The notes beneath the pieces were generated by a model, which saw only the letters and a list, made by a program, of their open reading frames with translations, was not told where the DNA came from and did no database searches. Shown one piece after another: positions 8,690 through 18,032 of a stretch of DNA of 64,000 bases. Within the stretch, counting starts at the first letter, position 1. Every line of letters begins with the position of its first letter. Both the position numbers and the translations under genes were made by a program. The stretch comes from Thermomicrobiales bacterium (GTDB lineage Bacteria; Chloroflexota; Chloroflexia; Thermomicrobiales; UBA6265), in the NCBI GenBank assembly GCA_023957115.1, contig JAMLHN010000013.1:33398-97397 (forward strand), in the 5' to 3' direction.

Positions 8690-9682
8690 CTATCCAACTG
8701 GCGCGCCGCTATTGGCGACGGCGCTGACGTACGCGCGGATACGATACGACGAATCGCTTCCCTCAGGTACGAACCGGCCGACAAAGATGTAGACCGGCTG
8801 GAGATACTGCTCTCCGCCGGGAAGTCCCGAGGTCGTGTATCCGATCTCGATGGATGAATACGTTGCCTGGCCGCGCACGACGCCCTGATCGTCGGCGACA
8901 CCCTCCGGGAGCTGCAGATCGAGGAATGCCTCCCCGCTGCTCACCTCTGCCCAGGCGTCCTTGGGATCGCGTAGCTGGTAGACATCGTATCGATTGATCT
9001 CGGGCCAGCGAACTGACGCTTCGATCACGTCACCGCCTGGTCCAATCGTCACGACCGCGCTCGGATAGGCGGCGATCAAGTTGGCGGGTTCGAGCGGAAT
9101 GAACTGGACAATGACGCGGCGGGTCTCGTCCGAACGACTAACCACGGTGCCGTTGTCGACGTTGTTGGGGAGTAGGCCGGCCGTACGCAACCATTCGCGA
9201 GCAAAGCCGATCGCTGCCTCGTCCTCCGGCAAATCGCCCTCTTCCGGCTGATCCGGTGAGAAGAACTGCACCAGTCCGGGCGAGACGTAGAGCTCCTGGT
9301 CACCCTGGATATCGTAGGTTCCGTTGCCGCGATCGTTGATTTCGCCTTCGATGCCGAGCTTCTCGGCGATGCGAGCCGTTCGCCGCTCGGTTGCCTCTTT
9401 CCAGTCGAGCCGATAGACGGCGGCTTCTCGTGGAACCGCGTCGAGATTGATCTGCGATGTCGAATCGATCTCGAACCGAAATCCCTGCTGGTTCGACGTT
9501 GGGAGGTCCGGGGGAGGGAGCTCGCTCGTCAGCTCGCTCGAGGCTGGATCGTGGTCATCTGCCGTTTCGGGTGTGGCGTCTTGAGCCAGGGTTCCGTTGC
9601 CGGCGACTGCAATCACCAGGGCGAGGAGTGCGATCAATAAGCGGAAACGGGCGCCGCTCGTCGCATTCGGAAAACCTGTCAA
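8690..9682 (-). CDS. Secreted protein of unknown function
   Basis: A 330-aa protein I cannot assign to a family. It has a signal peptide (charged start, hydrophobic LLIALLALVIAVAG, cleavage likely after LAQ) and a mature domain that starts DATPE, acidic and without further membrane segments, so it is exported. The start is TTG at 9682 with AAAGGA upstream. It is embedded between uvrB (15 bp) and aroQ (13 bp), so it is co-transcribed with housekeeping genes although its job is probably extracytoplasmic. Repeated short hydrophobic strands suggest a beta-rich fold. Confidence 0.75.
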   Translation of the reverse strand: MTGFPNATSGARFRLLIALLALVIAVAGNGTLAQDATPETADDHDPASSELTSELPPPDLPTSNQQGFRFEIDSTSQINLDAVPREAAVYRLDWKEATERRTARIAEKLGIEGEINDRGNGTYDIQGDQELYVSPGLVQFFSPDQPEEGDLPEDEAAIGFAREWLRTAGLLPNNVDNGTVVSRSDETRRVIVQFIPLEPANLIAAYPSAVVTIGPGGDVIEASVRWPEINRYDVYQLRDPKDAWAEVSSGEAFLDLQLPEGVADDQGVVRGQATYSSIEIGYTTSGLPGGEQYLQPVYIFVGRFVPEGSDSSYRIRAYVSAVANSGAPVG

Positions 9683-9697
9683 TGAACCGTTCCTTTC

Positions 9698-11728
9698 TCA
9701 GGGCCGGACGGATACGCCCGATCCTATCGAATCGAGCTCCGACATTCGTCGCAGCTCGACGATCTGATCTCGAAGCAGCGCGGCTTTCTCGAATTCGAGA
9801 TTCTTGGCTGCTGTTTTCATCTGGCTTTCCAAATCCTTGATCATGCGAACCAGCTCGTCCTTGGGCATCTGTGCGATGACGCCCGGCTGGTCGCTCCGGT
9901 CGGCGCGGTACTCGGCCGACTCTTCGGCGACCGCCCGCACGCGCTCGGTGATGTCTTTGATCTCTTTGACGATGCCGCGCGGCTCGATACCGTGGTCGGC
10001 GTTGTACGTCATCTGGATTTCGCGACGACGGTAGGTTTCTTCGATGGCTGCCGTCATCGATCGGGTCATCGTATCCGCATACATCACCACCGCGCCATCG
10101 ACATGCCGCGCCGCTCGTCCGATCGTTTGAATAAGCGATCCCTCCGAGCGGAGATAGCCTTCTTTGTCGGCATCGAGAATGGCCACCAGGGAAACCTCGG
10201 GGAGATCGAGTCCTTCCCGAAGGAGGTTGATGCCCACGACAACGTCATAGATGCCAAGCCGGAGATCGCGCAGGATCTCGATTCGCTCGAACGTATCGAT
10301 CTCGCTGTGCAGATAGTGCGTGCGAACCCCCATCTCTTTGAGATAGTCCGCCAGATCCTCCGCCATGCGCTTGGTCAGCGTCGTGACCAGCGTTCGCTCG
10401 CCGCGGCTGACGCGCAGATTGATCTCGCGGAGTAGATCGTCGATCTGCCCCTTGGTCGGCCGCACCGAAATAGACGGATCGATCAGCCCGGTCGGGCGAA
10501 TCACCTGTTCGACGGTTCGTTGCGTGGCCTCACGTTCGAACGGACCGGGAGTCGCAGAGACGTAGATTGTCTGGTTGAGCATGCGATCGAACTCATCGAA
10601 CGTCAGTGGCCGGTTGTCACGGGCCGATGGCAGGCGGAAACCATGCTCCACCAGGACATCCTTGCGGGCGCGATCGCCGGCATACATTCCGCGCACCTGG
10701 GGAATGGACATGTGCGATTCGTCGATGATCATCAGGAAGTCTTTGGGAAAGTAATCCAGCAACGTGTGCGGCTGCTCGCCCGGCTTCAATCGCGAGAGAT
10801 GCATCGAATAGTTCTCGATGCCCGAGCAGAAGCCCGTTTCCTCCATCATTTCGAGGTCGTAGTTGGTGCGTTGCTCGAGTCTCTGGGCCTCCACCAGCTT
10901 GCCCTGGTCGCGGAGCTCCTTCAACCGCTCTGCCAGCTCGGTTCGAATATCGACGATACCGGCCCGGAGCTTGTCCGTCGACGTGACATAATGGCGAGCC
11001 GGATAGATGTCGAGCTCGATGCGGTCGACGAGCAGCTCACCAGTCAGGGGATCGACTTCGACGATTCGCTCGATCTCGTCTCCGAAGAACTCGATGCGAA
11101 CCGCGATTTCCTCATAAGCAGGGAAGAGCTCGATGGTATCGCCACGCACCCGGAACGACCCACGCACGACGCTCATGTCGTTGCGGTCGTATTGGACATC
11201 GAGCAGCCGGCGGATGATTTGGTCCCGCCGTTCCGTTGCGCCCCGGCGGAGCGAGATGACGGTGTTCTGATATTCCTCGGGAGAACCGAGCCCGTAGATA
11301 CAGGAAACCGACGCAACGATGAGTGTGTCCGACCGCGTCAGGAGCGATCGAGTGGCGGCGTGCCGCAGCTTGTCGATCTCCTCATTGATGTCGGTGTCTT
11401 TTTCGATATATGTGTCGGTTCGGGCGATGTACGCCTCGGGCTGGTAGTAGTCGTAGTACGAGACAAAATATTCGATGGCGTTGTTCGGAAAGAACTCTTT
11501 GAATTCGGAGTAGAGCTGGGCGGCCAGCGTTTTGTTGTGCGCCAGCACGAGAGTCGGCCGGTTGTACTGCTCCACGATGTTCGCCATCGTGAACGTCTTG
11601 CCCGAACCGGTCACGCCAAGGAGGACTTGGCGCTTCAAGTCGTGGTCGAGACCGTCGACCAGCTGCGCGATGGCATCCGGTTGATCGCCGGTCGGTCGGA
11701 GGTCGGATTCGATGCGGAAGTTGGCCAA
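9698..11728 (-). CDS. uvrB: Excinuclease ABC subunit B
   Basis: A 676-aa UvrB, the damage-verifying helicase-like subunit of nucleotide excision repair. Motifs seen: Walker [14 protein letters not shown], the beta-hairpin region [10 protein letters not shown], the DESH box ([10 protein letters not shown]), helicase motif [16 protein letters not shown], motif [11 protein letters not shown], and the C-terminal UVR domain around [10 protein letters not shown]. The start is TTG at 11728 with AGAGGT nine bases upstream; protein begins MANFRIES. It is the first gene of the eleven-gene minus-strand series and has a candidate promoter and inverted repeat just upstream. Confidence 0.97.
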   Translation of the reverse strand: MANFRIESDLRPTGDQPDAIAQLVDGLDHDLKRQVLLGVTGSGKTFTMANIVEQYNRPTLVLAHNKTLAAQLYSEFKEFFPNNAIEYFVSYYDYYQPEAYIARTDTYIEKDTDINEEIDKLRHAATRSLLTRSDTLIVASVSCIYGLGSPEEYQNTVISLRRGATERRDQIIRRLLDVQYDRNDMSVVRGSFRVRGDTIELFPAYEEIAVRIEFFGDEIERIVEVDPLTGELLVDRIELDIYPARHYVTSTDKLRAGIVDIRTELAERLKELRDQGKLVEAQRLEQRTNYDLEMMEETGFCSGIENYSMHLSRLKPGEQPHTLLDYFPKDFLMIIDESHMSIPQVRGMYAGDRARKDVLVEHGFRLPSARDNRPLTFDEFDRMLNQTIYVSATPGPFEREATQRTVEQVIRPTGLIDPSISVRPTKGQIDDLLREINLRVSRGERTLVTTLTKRMAEDLADYLKEMGVRTHYLHSEIDTFERIEILRDLRLGIYDVVVGINLLREGLDLPEVSLVAILDADKEGYLRSEGSLIQTIGRAARHVDGAVVMYADTMTRSMTAAIEETYRRREIQMTYNADHGIEPRGIVKEIKDITERVRAVAEESAEYRADRSDQPGVIAQMPKDELVRMIKDLESQMKTAAKNLEFEKAALLRDQIVELRRMSELDSIGSGVSVRP

Positions 11729-11747
11729 AATGTGAGACCTCTGAAAA

Positions 11748-11782
11748 TCAGATCAGATGATCTGAACACGTTCGACAGTATA
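11748..11782 (-). promoter_or_regulatory. Candidate uvrB promoter with inverted-repeat operator
   Basis: On the minus strand a TATACT -10 box (11777-11782) is followed within 35 bp by GAACGTGTTC (11764-11773) and the inverted repeat TCAGATCA-TC-TGATCTGA (11748-11765). The repeats would overlap the transcription start and early leader, a position typical of a repressor such as LexA. No convincing -35 box is seen. Confidence 0.45.
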
Positions 11783-11887
11783 GCCGACTGCCCCTCGCGA
11801 TCTGTTCATGGAACGCCTGGCCGCCGCCCCTGAAAGATCGCTGGACATCGACCGAGAGCCGGCCGAGCTTCGGCGTCGCCGCTGCAA

Positions 11888-12349
11888 TCAGGGGAGGCGG
11901 TAGAAATCGGAGTCGGCTACCGGATTGGCGACGATGTCTTCGATGTGCCGGACCGCCCACCTTTGGCCCGCAAAGACCAGGCGTCCGGTCGCTTCGTCCC
12001 GATCGCACCACGCATAGTCATCGAACTCGTCGTCTAGCGTCACGGGCGAATCCTCCACAAGCTGAAATGCGAAGACGGGCGCCAGCACAATCGTGTCGGT
12101 GGCGTGATCGAAGAACTGATTGATGTAGTCGGCCGAGAACGCATCCAGATGCGACAGACCCGTCTGAATGCGCACCGCGCGCCGAGCAGCCTCCAGCGAT
12201 GTCTCGCCGTCGGAAACGCGGCCGTGGACCGAATGCCACGTGTTCCCAAGCGGCAGATCGGCCCGGCGGCGGAGCAACAGGAACTGTGCGCGGCCATGAC
12301 GATGACGAAAGACATAGGCGTCGACGATATCGGTTGTGATCGATGCCAT
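11888..12349 (-). CDS. Nudix-fold protein with degenerate Nudix box
   Basis: A 153-aa protein resembling the NudB-like (dihydroneopterin triphosphate or dATP pyrophosphatase) branch of Nudix hydrolases: RAQFLLLRRRADLPLGNTWH and GRVSDGETSLEAA align with that family. The Nudix signature needs R-E-x-x-E-E for metal binding; here residues 57-64 read RAVRIQTG, so all three glutamates are replaced by Ala58, Ile61 and Gln62. The protein is therefore probably catalytically inactive or uses other ligands. ATG at 12349 is supported by GGAGGA six bases upstream. It diverges from the gene at 12529. Confidence 0.78.
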   Translation of the reverse strand: MASITTDIVDAYVFRHRHGRAQFLLLRRRADLPLGNTWHSVHGRVSDGETSLEAARRAVRIQTGLSHLDAFSADYINQFFDHATDTIVLAPVFAFQLVEDSPVTLDDEFDDYAWCDRDEATGRLVFAGQRWAVRHIEDIVANPVADSDFYRLP

Positions 12350-12443
12350 GGGTCCTCCGGCGCTCTGTGGCGCTTCTGGCCAGGAAACGGTAGGTTTTAC
12401 CACGAATTCGAGGGAGGAGACCGCCCAGGGTTCGTCGCATTTG

Positions 12444-12473
12444 TTTTGCGGATAACATGGATTGACCGCAAAA
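12444..12473. promoter_or_regulatory. Inverted repeat in divergent intergenic region
   Basis: TTTTGCGG (12444-12451) and CCGCAAAA (12466-12473) form a perfect 8-bp inverted repeat with 14 bp between arms, midway between the divergent Nudix and spermidine-synthase-like genes. The centre-to-centre spacing of 22 bp (two helical turns) suits a dimeric regulator, but an RNA hairpin is also possible. Confidence 0.4.
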
Positions 12474-12528
12474 CTTGAGAGAACGCCCTTTTCCCGGAAT
12501 CGGGCGATGAGATAGTTTTGCCGACCAG

Positions 12529-14178
12529 ATGCCAATGACTGCGCACGATCGAACAAATTCGGATATCCACCGGTCAGTCGCGCAGGCGACCTCCGCATCC
12601 TCTGTTGGCAACCAGGCCGAGATCAAATCAGCCGCACCCAACGCGGCTCATCGCTATCTGCTGCTCCTGCTGGTGTTTCTTTGTGGCGGCGTCAGCATCG
12701 GCACGGAGCTTGCGATGTCGCGACTCCTGGCGCCGTATTTCGGAACGTCGACCTTCATATGGGCGAACCTGATCGGCTTGACACTGGCATTCCTCGCGGT
12801 TGGCTACTGGCTTGGCGGTAAGCTGGCCGATCGTCAACCGTCGATGAACGTGATGCTGGTCATCGCGGGCGTCGCCGGATTCTCGGTTGCGTTGATTCCG
12901 GTCATCGCCAAGCCGATTTTGCGGATTTCGCTCGACGCCTTCGATGACGTCGATGTCGGCGCGTTTTTCGGTTCCCTCTTCGCGGCGCTCTTTCTGATGG
13001 CCATCCCGATGCTGCTGTTCGGCTGCATCTCGCCGTTTGCGATCCGGATGCGGACACAGAACATTCGTTCGTCTGGAGCGACGGCCGGGAACATCTATGC
13101 CCTTTCGACGGTCGGATCGATTCTGGGGAGCTTTCTGCCGGTTTTGGTGCTTATCCCGCTTTTCGGTACCCGAGCCACCTTCCTCATGATGGGTGCGGCG
13201 CTGATGGTGCTTGCGTTGATCGGACTGGTCGTGGACCGCGGCGGATCGCGAATCGCCCTGGTCGGCGTCCTGCTCGTCGCTGCGCCCGGTGTACACGCGA
13301 CCACGTCGGCTGGAGATATCAAACCCCCGTACCGGGGGATATTGGTGGAGGAAGCCGAATCCGAATACAACTACATCCAGATCCTCGACGACAACGGACG
13401 CATTCTGCTGGCGCTCAACGACGGACACGCGATCCATTCGATCTACGACCCAGACTCGGTGTTGACCGGCGGCCCCTGGGATTACTTCCTGCTTGCGCCG
13501 GCCATGACGGGGATCGACCCGGAACGGGCCCTGATCGTCGGGTTGGCAGGTGGCACGTCAGCGCACTCCTTGCTGGATACCTATCCCGGATTGGAGATCG
13601 ACGGAGTCGAGATCGATCCTGAGATCCTGGAGCTGGCACGCACGTATTTCGCGCTCGACGATCCCCGCCTGAGAACGCATGCGGACGATGGACGCTACTT
13701 TCTGGAAACTACCGATTCCATGTACGACCTGATCGCGCTGGACGCGTACCGGCAGCCGTACATTCCGTTTCACCTGGCGACCGAGGAGTTTTTTCAGCTC
13801 GTCGAGGAGCATCTGAACCCGGGTGGCGTGGTGGTCGTGAACGTCGGGCGATCGGCGACTGATTTCCGGCTCGTGGACGCACTATCATCTACATTGGCCA
13901 CCGTCTTTCCATCCGTCTGGCTGGTCGACGTGCAGGGCTACGACAATACGATGGTGTTTGCGTCGAACGAACCGGTCACCCTCGATGATATTCGCGAGCA
14001 CCTTGGTTCCACGACGCCGGGTTCGAATCAGCAGATCATCGCCGCTGAGGTTTTTGCCGATGGGAATCTGCGCGCGAACACATCCACAATGACGCCGTAC
14101 ACCGATGACCGTGCTCCGGTCGAGACATTGATCGACCAGATGATCTTCGATGCGGCGCGAGAAGAAACGAGCGAATGA
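12529..14178 (+). CDS. Fused membrane / spermidine synthase-like protein
   Basis: A 549-aa protein with two parts. Residues about 42-245 hold seven or eight hydrophobic segments resembling the N-terminal half of an MFS-like transporter (GTELAMSRLLAPYFG is typical of this fused family). Residues about 265-490 are a Rossmann methyltransferase fold of the polyamine synthase type, with VGLAGGTSAHSLL and GVEIDPEILELA as the cofactor-binding loop and DGRYFL. In such fused proteins polyamine synthesis is often unproven. It overlaps pgeF by 4 bp, starting a tight plus-strand series. ATG 12529 has no clear ribosome site; a second ATG lies two codons on. Confidence 0.85.
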   Translation: MPMTAHDRTNSDIHRSVAQATSASSVGNQAEIKSAAPNAAHRYLLLLLVFLCGGVSIGTELAMSRLLAPYFGTSTFIWANLIGLTLAFLAVGYWLGGKLADRQPSMNVMLVIAGVAGFSVALIPVIAKPILRISLDAFDDVDVGAFFGSLFAALFLMAIPMLLFGCISPFAIRMRTQNIRSSGATAGNIYALSTVGSILGSFLPVLVLIPLFGTRATFLMMGAALMVLALIGLVVDRGGSRIALVGVLLVAAPGVHATTSAGDIKPPYRGILVEEAESEYNYIQILDDNGRILLALNDGHAIHSIYDPDSVLTGGPWDYFLLAPAMTGIDPERALIVGLAGGTSAHSLLDTYPGLEIDGVEIDPEILELARTYFALDDPRLRTHADDGRYFLETTDSMYDLIALDAYRQPYIPFHLATEEFFQLVEEHLNPGGVVVVNVGRSATDFRLVDALSSTLATVFPSVWLVDVQGYDNTMVFASNEPVTLDDIREHLGSTTPGSNQQIIAAEVFADGNLRANTSTMTPYTDDRAPVETLIDQMIFDAAREETSE

Positions 14179-14972
14179 CTATTTCGAATGCGACGATGCC
14201 GCTCCAAAGCGCGCAGATCGGTCGACTGCCGTTCGTGCGCCACGGAATCACCAAGCGCGTGGTTGGGCTTGGCGAGGCCGATGGCAACATCTCCTATTCC
14301 GAGCCGAGAGATCCGGTCGCTGCCTGGGCGATGCGCCAACTCTGGTGCGAACGCATGGGTATCGACCCGAATACGTTGGTGACGGCCCATCAGGTGCATG
14401 GGCCCGAGGTGGGCGTCGTTCCTCAAGCCAGCGCGGGAACCGGCTCTGCTCCCGGTACGGGGCTGTTTGGTAAGTTCGACAGCCTGGTAACCAACGATCC
14501 GAACGTCGCGGTGATGATGACGCACGCCGATTGTCTGGCCGTGATCCTCTGCGATCCGCAGACGCGCTCAGTCGGCGTCGTTCACGCCGGCTGGCGAGGT
14601 ACGGTGCTCGATGTCAGCGGAAATGCCGTGCGTACGCTGGTCGACCGGTTCCACGCCGCGCCGGAACAGGTGCTTGCGTTCATTGGCCCCGGCATTTGTG
14701 TCGACTGCTACCGCGTCGGCGATGAAGTCATCGACGGTTGGCGGTCGGGAATGCCCGCCGGCGGCGACGATGTGATCAACAAAACAAATGGACAGTGGCA
14801 CTTCGACATTGCGAGCGCCAACGAGCTGCAGCTTCGCGCCGCCGGGTTGCGTCCGGATGCCATCGAACGCTCCGGTATCTGCACGCGATGTCACGGCGAA
14901 AGCTGGTTCTCCCATCGAGGACAAGGCCCGCATACTGGACGATTTGCGTCCATCATCTCTGTGATCGAATGA
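14175..14972 (+). CDS. pgeF: PgeF/YfiH family (peptidoglycan editing factor, laccase domain)
   Basis: A 265-aa protein of the multicopper-oxidase-like YfiH family, now known in E. coli as PgeF, which removes wrong amino acids from UDP-MurNAc; the family also shows purine nucleoside phosphorylase activity. The zinc/catalytic residues are in TAHQVHG, MTHADCLAVILCD and VGVVHAGWRGT, and GPGICVDCYRVGDEV follows. Start and stop overlap both neighbours by 4 bp (ATGA), so it is coupled to the upstream fused gene and to yggS downstream. The pgeF-yggS order is widespread. Confidence 0.93.
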   Translation: MTISNATMPLQSAQIGRLPFVRHGITKRVVGLGEADGNISYSEPRDPVAAWAMRQLWCERMGIDPNTLVTAHQVHGPEVGVVPQASAGTGSAPGTGLFGKFDSLVTNDPNVAVMMTHADCLAVILCDPQTRSVGVVHAGWRGTVLDVSGNAVRTLVDRFHAAPEQVLAFIGPGICVDCYRVGDEVIDGWRSGMPAGGDDVINKTNGQWHFDIASANELQLRAAGLRPDAIERSGICTRCHGESWFSHRGQGPHTGRFASIISVIE

Positions 14973-15667
14973 GTGAAATGACTGCGACAACAACCCTGGC
15001 TGATCGCCTCCTGACCGTGCAGCAGCGTGTCCAGTATGCGGCGGACGTCGCTGACCGAGATCCCGCGACCGTCACGATCGTGGGCGTCACCAAGACCGTC
15101 GATCGTCCGGCGGTCGATGAGGCGTACCGGCTTGGCATGCGGGTCTTTGGTGAGAATCGTGTGCAGGCTGCGAAAGCGAAGTTCACGGAGCCGTTGCCGC
15201 CCGACGCCCAGCTTCACATGATCGGCAGTCTGCAATCGAACAAGGCCAAGGTCGCGGTGGCGCTCTTCGATGTTATTCAGTCGGTCGATCGGCCGTCGCT
15301 CGTCGAAGCGCTGGCCAGGCAGTCCGAATCGAGCGACAAGCCAATCGACATTCTGCTCGAGATCAATGTAGCCGGTGAGGACCAGAAGGCCGGGTGCCCG
15401 CTCGCGGAAGCTCCTCAGCTGCTCGATCTGTTGCGCCAGTACCCCCGTCTCAATCCCCTTGGATTGATGACGATGGCGCCGCTGGTCGACGATCAGGATG
15501 AGGTGCGTCCGGTGTTTCGTGGGTTGCGTCAGCTCGCCGACGAGCTCCGGGAGCGATCTGGCATCGCTCTTCCCATGCTTTCCATGGGTATGAGCAACGA
15601 TTTCGAGGCGGCGATCGCCGAAGGCGCCACGCACGTGCGCATCGGCCGGGCGATCTTTGGTGGCTGA
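14969..15667 (+). CDS. YggS family PLP homeostasis protein
   Basis: A 232-aa single-domain alanine-racemase-fold protein that binds pyridoxal phosphate and buffers its level. The PLP lysine lies in [10 protein letters not shown], followed by [32 protein letters not shown] and the C-terminal [23 protein letters not shown] phosphate-binding signature. ATG at 14969 overlaps the pgeF stop as ATGA; a second ATG three codons on is possible. It is the standard neighbour of pgeF. Confidence 0.95.
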   Translation: MSEMTATTTLADRLLTVQQRVQYAADVADRDPATVTIVGVTKTVDRPAVDEAYRLGMRVFGENRVQAAKAKFTEPLPPDAQLHMIGSLQSNKAKVAVALFDVIQSVDRPSLVEALARQSESSDKPIDILLEINVAGEDQKAGCPLAEAPQLLDLLRQYPRLNPLGLMTMAPLVDDQDEVRPVFRGLRQLADELRERSGIALPMLSMGMSNDFEAAIAEGATHVRIGRAIFGG

Positions 15668-16517
15668 TTCAGTTGCCAGTACCAGACTCGTTTCCCTCGC
15701 CAGCGGTAGCAGCGGCAATGCGATCCTGGTGCAGCATGGTTCCGCCGCGGGATTGATCGATTGTGGAATCGGTCCCAATATCCTGCGAACCGAGCTCCTG
15801 GCATATGGGCTTCGCCTGGCTGACCTTAGCTTTGTCTATGTCACGCACGAGCATATCGATCATGTTCGAGCGGTTCCTGCCCTGCGTAAAGCGGGTGTTC
15901 CGGTGGTGACTGGAAGCGGCACCGCGCAGGCGATGGGATTGGAGCGCTCAGAATGGCTTCGCATTCAGCATGGCAGGCGTTTCGAATGCGGAGGAATCGA
16001 AGTGACGGCAATCAGAACGTCACATGATGCCGCCGACCCGATGGGCGCGGTAGTGACGATGGGAGGCCGAACGGCCGCCATCTTCACCGATATGGGCGAA
16101 TGGGATGAGGTCATCGTCGACGCGATGCTTCCCGCCGATGTCATCGTCGTCGAGGCGAATCACAACGTCGATATGCTGAGGCGAGGGCCCTACCCGGCCC
16201 ATCTGAAACGGAGAGTCCTCTCACGGGTCGGCCACCTGTCTAACGACGATTGCGGCCGGCTGACGGATACCGTGCGCGAGCACTCCGGGAAAGATCCGGT
16301 CATTTTCCTTGCGCATCTCTCCGAAACGAACAACTCTCCAGCGCACGCGGTTGCCGATGTCGCGGCGTTCGGTGGCTGGGAGCATGACGGTCTGACGCCG
16401 CTCCCCCGCCGGGGCGCGTTGGATCTGCTGGCGCGACCGCCTGCTGCCCGTCGTCCAGCGACCGAAGTGCAGCAACCACTTTTCGCCATGGAGCCATCGC
16501 CCGATCCGGGACTTTGA
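15660..16517 (+). CDS. MBL-fold metallo-hydrolase (YycJ/WalJ-like)
   Basis: A protein of about 285 aa with a metallo-beta-lactamase fold. The metal-binding motif is THEHIDH, preceded by [13 protein letters not shown], which is characteristic of the YycJ/WalJ exonuclease-like group; a later His is in RTSHDAADP and Asp in FTDMGEW. Start is GTG at 15660 overlapping the yggS stop by 8 bp; TTG at 15657 is an alternative. YycJ in Bacillus is tied to DNA repair as a 5' exonuclease, so a nuclease role is a reasonable inference. The last 25 residues are Pro/Ala-rich and variable. Confidence 0.88.
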   Translation: MADSVASTRLVSLASGSSGNAILVQHGSAAGLIDCGIGPNILRTELLAYGLRLADLSFVYVTHEHIDHVRAVPALRKAGVPVVTGSGTAQAMGLERSEWLRIQHGRRFECGGIEVTAIRTSHDAADPMGAVVTMGGRTAAIFTDMGEWDEVIVDAMLPADVIVVEANHNVDMLRRGPYPAHLKRRVLSRVGHLSNDDCGRLTDTVREHSGKDPVIFLAHLSETNNSPAHAVADVAAFGGWEHDGLTPLPRRGALDLLARPPAARRPATEVQQPLFAMEPSPDPGL

Positions 16518-16634
16518 TGGACAATCCCGGATATGAGTGCGCCGGTGCTGTCGCTGCTCCAAGGCGCTGACGCTCGACGCAGGGATTGACTCGGTGCTCA
16601 CGTTGACCTGGGGAGGTTTGTTCTGTCTACCATC

Positions 16635-16991
16635 ATGCTGATGCACGATCGCCTGGCAACCTCGATGCTGCTCTTCATGGCGGCAATCGGTATCTGGGGG
16701 TTGTTCATGTACTTCACGGGGAACGGCCCTTCGGGCAGCTTCAATGGAGCCTTGATGATCGGAGAGGTCCTGATCATCGCTCAGGTTGCATTCGGCGTCA
16801 TCCTCTATATCCGTGGTTTCCGGCCGGAATCGTCGATTCACATTCTGTACGGTGTTACCGCCGTGGTTGCATTGCCGTTCATCTGGAGCTACATGCGTGA
16901 GCGCGATGCTCGTCAAGCGCTCCTGATTTTCAGTCTTGGCGCGCTCTTTGTCGCCGGTCTCGCCATCCGGGGAATGACGACCGCATCCTGA
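16635..16991 (+). CDS. Small membrane protein of unknown function
   Basis: A 118-aa protein with four hydrophobic stretches (about residues 8-27, 38-58, 68-84, 96-112), so an integral membrane protein with short loops. I do not recognise the family. ATG at 16635 was chosen as first start codon of the frame; GGGAGG is 18 bases upstream, a little too far, so translation initiation is uncertain. It lies 117 bp after the metallo-hydrolase gene. Confidence 0.65.
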   Translation: MLMHDRLATSMLLFMAAIGIWGLFMYFTGNGPSGSFNGALMIGEVLIIAQVAFGVILYIRGFRPESSIHILYGVTAVVALPFIWSYMRERDARQALLIFSLGALFVAGLAIRGMTTAS

Positions 16992-17061
16992 TTCACGCTC
17001 TCACATCAGCCACCTGGTGTACGAACACTGCGAAACCAAACCGCCCCGCCCCGCGTACTAG

Positions 17062-17152
17062 GTGACAGATCGTCACAGGAAACGCTGGGGATTTCCAGTG
17101 AAACACTGGCATTTCATATCACGTTGACATTGCTACGCCGCGAGCGTACAAT
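17062..17152 (+). promoter_or_regulatory. Strong sigma-70-type promoter with upstream dyads
   Basis: TTGACA (17124-17129) and TACAAT (17147-17152) are separated by exactly 17 bp, an almost perfect housekeeping promoter directing the HTH gene at 17214. Two dyads precede it: GTGAC-agatc-GTCAC (17062-17076) and CCAGTG-AAA-CACTGG (17095-17109), which could be regulator sites or part of an imperfect terminator for the membrane-protein gene. Confidence 0.8.
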
Positions 17153-17213
17153 CTGACCGTACAGTCCGAAAGATACGTTCGCGACGGCATGGGGAATCGC
17201 GTAAGGAGTGGGA

Positions 17214-17744
17214 GTGGAAGGCAGTTCCCGCGATTACCAACCGGTAATCGATCAGGCGTTGCAAGTGGTCTATAGCCATCATCATCGCTTGATTAGCCAG
17301 CTTTACCCAAGCGCCTTCGAGCCACTGTCGCTCGACGCACTGCGTGATGGTCCGCTTGGTCGAGATCTTAGTAAGCTCGCACGACTCGCACGGGGCGAGG
17401 TCAGAGAGCAAAAAGATCACGTGTTGACGGCGATCGATTCGATCGTACAGCTTCTCTTCTGGCCGGCGGCGGCGGACGACTACACCGTCCCTCGTTCCTT
17501 CTGGGATTCGGAGCTGGGTCGAATGCTGGCGCTGGCGAAGTTCCGCGCATTCGAGCCGAACGAGCTCGTCTCGATCGGAAACGCCGCTCAGCAGCTCAAT
17601 GTCACCCGTCCCACCATCTACCGGTGGATGGACGATCGAACGCTCAGTTACGTCAAGGACGATATGAGCGGTCGAACGTTCGTGGTACGCAAGGACATCG
17701 AGAATCTGAAGCGTGTCGCAGCGGAGCTTGGTGCTCCCGAATAG
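17214..17744 (+). CDS. Helix-turn-helix (excisionase/MerR-like) DNA-binding protein
   Basis: A 176-aa protein. Residues about 115-170 form an excisionase/MerR-type HTH domain: VSIGNAAQQLNVTRPTIYRW followed by a short wing with YVKDDMSGRTFVVRKDIENL. The N-terminal 110 residues are helical, without a family I recognise, and probably mediate dimerisation. GTG at 17214 is preceded by AAGGAG at the right distance; an in-frame GTG six bases earlier overlaps this ribosome site. It is transcribed alone from a near-consensus promoter and closed by a perfect terminator, suggesting a highly expressed single-gene regulator. Confidence 0.85.
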   Translation: MEGSSRDYQPVIDQALQVVYSHHHRLISQLYPSAFEPLSLDALRDGPLGRDLSKLARLARGEVREQKDHVLTAIDSIVQLLFWPAAADDYTVPRSFWDSELGRMLALAKFRAFEPNELVSIGNAAQQLNVTRPTIYRWMDDRTLSYVKDDMSGRTFVVRKDIENLKRVAAELGAPE

Positions 17745-17772
17745 CAGCATTTGCTTGGGATTTTTGCGAGAG

Positions 17773-17797
17773 ACGGCGCCGAAAGGCGCCGTTTTTT
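17773..17797 (+). terminator. Intrinsic terminator after HTH gene
   Basis: ACGGCGCC-GAAA-GGCGCCGT forms a perfect 8-bp GC-rich stem with a GNRA tetraloop, followed by six T. It is 28 bp beyond the stop codon of the HTH gene. Confidence 0.93.
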
Positions 17798-18032
17798 GTT
17801 GGTATTGTGCGTCCATCGCCGTGTCGCGCCGGCATCCTCTACCGGAGCGGCCAGCAGACCGGAAGGTTGTCGTTCTCTCCTCTGGCCAGCTCGAGACGCT
17901 CCAGCACCGCGCTCTGTAGCCACCGGCCATGTGCCGGTGCTTCTTTGCCGGCTCTACATCATGCGGTGTACGTGAGCCTCCGGAATCACAAAGGAAGCGC
18001 CCCGGCACTGACGCTGAAGGGCCGAGATGCGG

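Noticed and set aside
10520..11833. 437-codon open frame antisense to uvrB
   Set aside because: Entirely covered by the confidently identified uvrB; no protein family features.
12628..13437. 269-codon open frame antisense to the fused spermidine-synthase-like gene
   Set aside because: Charged low-complexity translation typical of antisense reading; the plus-strand gene is well supported.
17921..17946. Hairpin CACCGGC-CATGT-GCCGGTG followed by CTTCTTTG
   Set aside because: No gene ends just upstream on the plus strand, and on the minus strand no T tract follows the stem, so it is not listed as a terminator of alr.
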